A DNA stretch of 16,495 bases, taken from assembly GCA_018399795.1 (NCBI GenBank), contig JAGYOC010000178.1:1-16495 (forward strand). The letters run 5' to 3'. The translations under genes were made by a program, and so were the position numbers. Positions 14,118 to 16,495 of the stretch are shown in pieces (the first letter of the stretch is position 1; each line of letters opens with the position of its first letter). The notes beneath the pieces are model-generated. The model had not been told where the DNA came from, searched no databases, and saw nothing but the letters and a program-made list of their open reading frames with translations. The stretch comes from Dehalococcoidales bacterium (lineage in GTDB: Bacteria > Chloroflexota > Dehalococcoidia > Dehalococcoidales > UBA5760).

Positions 14118-15779
14118 ATGATTAAATATCAACTTATCGAGCGAATCGCAAAGGCAGTGAACGAGGCTCAAGCACAGGGCAGACTACACGCCGACATGCT
14201 GCCCCCCATAACTGTCGAGCACCCCCAGAATGCCGAGCATGGCGATTATGCCACCAGCCTGCCCCTGAAAATGGCTGGCCTGGCCTCCGCCAGGCCAATG
14301 GATATAGCCAGAGATATTGCCGAGCTCATCTGGCCAGGTCCCGAAATCGATTCCATCCAGGTGGCCCCACCGGGTTTCATAAATTTCACTCTCAATCGCA
14401 GGTGGCTGGCCAGACAGGTAGAATCAGTCCTGAAAGCCGGCCATAGCTACGGAAGAATACCACTGGGAAACGGCAAAAGGGTACAGATAGAATTCGTCAG
14501 CGTCAACCCAACCGGTCCGCTTCATGTGGGACATGGTCGCGGTGCTATCCTGGGCAGTGTTCTGGCCAGCGTACTCGCCGCCACCGGCTACCATGTGGAG
14601 AAGGAATACTATATCAACGATGCCGGCGCGCAAACGAGAGCCTTCGCCCATTCACTATATGTACGTTACCAGCAGGAAATGGGAGTAGCATCCGGTATGC
14701 CCGATGATGGCTATCATGGCAGCTACATGATAGACCTGGCCAGAGAGATTATCGCCGGGCAAGGTGACCGGTTCCTAAACATCGCTGAAAAGGATGCAGT
14801 ATCAGCTCTGGGAAGACTCGGACTGGACATGATGCTGGAGCATATAAAGGTTGACCTCGAGGCGCTGGGTGTAACCTTTGATGTATGGTTCAGCGAGCAG
14901 AGCCTCTACAACGGGGGGCAGTATGAAATGGTGAAGTCCATACTGGATAAGGGCGGCCATATAACCGAAAAGGAGGGAGCTACCTGGTTCGTCTCCACCG
15001 CACTGGGCGAGGACAAGGACAACGTCATCCGCCGGGGCGATGGCTATCCGACATACTTCGCCGCCGATATCGCCTACCACTACAACAAGCTCATCGAGCG
15101 CAAGTTCGACAGTGTGATCGACATCTGGGGCGCCGACCACCAGGGGCATGTATCGCGGATGAAGGCAGTGCTTGGTGCGCTGGGTATTGACCCCAACCGG
15201 CTCAGGGTAATAATCTCCCAGCTGGTCACGCTGCGAAGGGGCGAGGAGCTGGTACGTGTCTCAAAGCGCAGCGGCGACATCATCACCCTCCGCGAGGTAA
15301 TCGATGAGGTGGGGAGTGATGCCTGCCGCTTTTTCTTTCTCGCCCGCTCTGCGGACAGCCAGATGGACTTCGATCTTGAACTGGCCAAAAAACAATCTGA
15401 GGATAACCCTGTCTACTATGTACAATATGCCCATGCGCGCATTGCTAGTATCATCCGCCTCGCCCGGGAAAGGGATATCGACTTTTCGGATGGGGATGTC
15501 ACCCTGCTAACCGAACCAGCCGAACTCGGCCTGATCAGGAAGATGCTGCTTCTGCCGGAAATAGTCGAGCTTATAGCGAACAGCCTGGAACCCCACCATC
15601 TAGCCTATTATGCCCAGGACATAGCCAGCACATTCCATGGCTTCTACACCCGGTGCCGGGTTGTTGACCGCGATAACGAGAAACTTACCAAAGCCCGCCT
15701 CAAGCTGGTTGCGGCGGCAAGAATTGTTCTGGCCAGGACACTAGAACTGATGGGGGTGACGGCACCCGATTCAATGTGA
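14118..15779 (+). CDS. argS: Arginyl-tRNA synthetase
   Basis: This class I synthetase charges tRNA-Arg. The length of 553 residues is normal for bacterial ArgS. The N-terminal Add-1 domain (about 1-110) recognises the tRNA elbow. The catalytic Rossmann fold contains the HIGH motif as HVGH (136-139, in NPTGPLHVGHGRG) and the arginine-pocket stretch EYYINDAGAQ. The KMSKS position reads VSK (381-383, VRVSKRSG), the usual relaxed form in this enzyme. The DALR anticodon-binding domain follows, with YVQYAHARI near 435 and the rest to the C-terminus. The ATG at 14118 has no good ribosome binding site: the nearest AAGG is 16 bases upstream. An extended -10 promoter lies in the upstream gap, and trpS follows after 129 bases. 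Confidence 0.97.
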   Translation: MIKYQLIERIAKAVNEAQAQGRLHADMLPPITVEHPQNAEHGDYATSLPLKMAGLASARPMDIARDIAELIWPGPEIDSIQVAPPGFINFTLNRRWLARQVESVLKAGHSYGRIPLGNGKRVQIEFVSVNPTGPLHVGHGRGAILGSVLASVLAATGYHVEKEYYINDAGAQTRAFAHSLYVRYQQEMGVASGMPDDGYHGSYMIDLAREIIAGQGDRFLNIAEKDAVSALGRLGLDMMLEHIKVDLEALGVTFDVWFSEQSLYNGGQYEMVKSILDKGGHITEKEGATWFVSTALGEDKDNVIRRGDGYPTYFAADIAYHYNKLIERKFDSVIDIWGADHQGHVSRMKAVLGALGIDPNRLRVIISQLVTLRRGEELVRVSKRSGDIITLREVIDEVGSDACRFFFLARSADSQMDFDLELAKKQSEDNPVYYVQYAHARIASIIRLARERDIDFSDGDVTLLTEPAELGLIRKMLLLPEIVELIANSLEPHHLAYYAQDIASTFHGFYTRCRVVDRDNEKLTKARLKLVAAARIVLARTLELMGVTAPDSM

Positions 15780-15908
15780 ACCGGGAGATAAACTATACGG
15801 ACTCGGCCTTTTTAAACAGTGCCCTGATGGGGGCAAGGAAATATTGAGCGGTATTTCACCCCGTACAAAGCACAGAATTTCAATTATTACAGGAAGGGGA
15901 CCAGTGAT

Positions 15909-16495
15909 ATGAGGAAACGCGTTTTTTCCGGAGCCCGTCCAACCGGGAGGCAACACCTGGGTAATTATCTGGGGGCGATTCAGAATTATGTCAACCTGCA
16001 AAACGAATACGACTGCATTTACTGCATCGTCGATATCCACGCACTGACCACACTGGAGGATACCAGCTCGCTGCAATGTAATATACAAGAAATGGTAATT
16101 GACTGGCTGGCAGCCGGTCTGGACCCCGGGAGAAGTATACTTTTTGTCCAGTCCCATGTTCCCGAGGTAACCGAATTGCATACACTACTGAGCATGGTAA
16201 CCCCTCTCAGCTGGCTTCTCAGGGTGCCCACCTTCAAGGAAAAGGTCAAGCTGCAACCGCAGAACGTCAATTACGGGCTGGTGGGTTATCCGGTTTTGAT
16301 GACATCCGATATCGTTCTATACAAGGCCGAGGCGGTTCCCGTCGGTGAAGACCAGATGCCGCACCTGGAACTGGCCAGGGAAATCGTACGTCGGTTCAAT
16401 TACCTTTTCGGGGAAACCTTTCCCGAACCTGAAGCCAAGCTGACCCAGTTTCCCATGGTTATCGGTCTGGACGGCAAAGACAAGATGAGTAAACA
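15909..16495 (+). CDS. trpS: Tryptophanyl-tRNA synthetase, 5' part (runs off window end)
   Basis: This class I synthetase charges tRNA-Trp. The first 195 residues are present and the frame stays open to the last base; the family is usually about 330 residues. The start is clear, with AAGGGGA at 15894-15900, 8 bases before the ATG. Visible motifs are the PTGRQHLGNYLGAIQN signature (HLGN at 16-19, replacing HIGH) and PVGEDQMPHLELAREI, which forms part of the tryptophanyl-adenylate site. The KMSK motif falls at 192-195, right at the window edge. It follows argS by 129 bases on the same strand. That gap shows no T-box-like sequence and no clear terminator, so it may be read through from argS. Confidence 0.96.
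   Translation, partial: MRKRVFSGARPTGRQHLGNYLGAIQNYVNLQNEYDCIYCIVDIHALTTLEDTSSLQCNIQEMVIDWLAAGLDPGRSILFVQSHVPEVTELHTLLSMVTPLSWLLRVPTFKEKVKLQPQNVNYGLVGYPVLMTSDIVLYKAEAVPVGEDQMPHLELAREIVRRFNYLFGETFPEPEAKLTQFPMVIGLDGKDKMSK

Noticed and set aside
15819..15836. TGCCC/GGGCA hairpin between argS and trpS as an argS terminator
   Set aside because: The stem is only five base pairs and no T-run follows on either strand.
15780..15908. Possible T-box leader before trpS
   Set aside because: Tryptophan synthetase genes often carry T-boxes, but I find no conserved GGTGG-ACC-CG antiterminator motif and no terminator hairpin with a T-run. The gap of 129 bases is also short for one.
1..16495. Mobile element, prophage, CRISPR array or defence island
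   Set aside because: I saw no transposase, integrase, cas-type or toxin gene, no regular repeat-spacer pattern and no terminal repeats. Gene content is housekeeping throughout.

Overview
This window looks like chromosomal DNA of an anaerobic or microaerophilic bacterium, most likely a Dehalococcoidia-like Chloroflexota. That assignment is inference. It rests on the nrdR-nrdJ (B12-dependent class II ribonucleotide reductase)-DUF3467 order, on a RecG with an extra N-terminal region and a TTG start, and on a PurL carrying PurS-like modules. GC content is moderate and even, with dense coding, mixed strands, and no sign of phage, insertion sequences, CRISPR or tRNA/rRNA genes. Every gap between genes is under 170 bases.

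Layout. (1) Plus strand, 1-3355: the 3' part of nrdR, then nrdJ, then a small DUF3467 protein, probably one transcript for deoxynucleotide synthesis and its control. (2) Plus strand, 3519-5693: a NYN-domain (PIN-like nuclease fold) protein and a radical SAM protein, 21 bases apart and probably co-transcribed. (3) Minus strand, 11341 down to 5702: an FAD-dependent dehydrogenase, a GatB/YqeY-domain protein, purL and purQ. The purQ and radical SAM stop codons face each other across only 8 bases. (4) Plus strand, 11514-16495: recG, argS and the 5' part of trpS, which runs off the window end.

Most of the window is housekeeping: DNA precursor synthesis, purine synthesis (FGAR to FGAM), replication-fork repair and two aminoacyl-tRNA synthetases. 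I found no clearly new multi-gene system. Four points deserve a second look. PurL begins with two tandem PurS-like modules that align without gaps, giving an architecture between the small PurLQS complex and the large single-chain enzyme. A near-consensus promoter upstream of the YqeY-domain gene is followed at once by an intrinsic-terminator-like hairpin, which suggests an attenuated leader or a short RNA. The NrdJ N-terminus looks like an ATP-cone that has lost its nucleotide-binding front half. The NYN plus radical SAM pair has no assigned function and could act on RNA.
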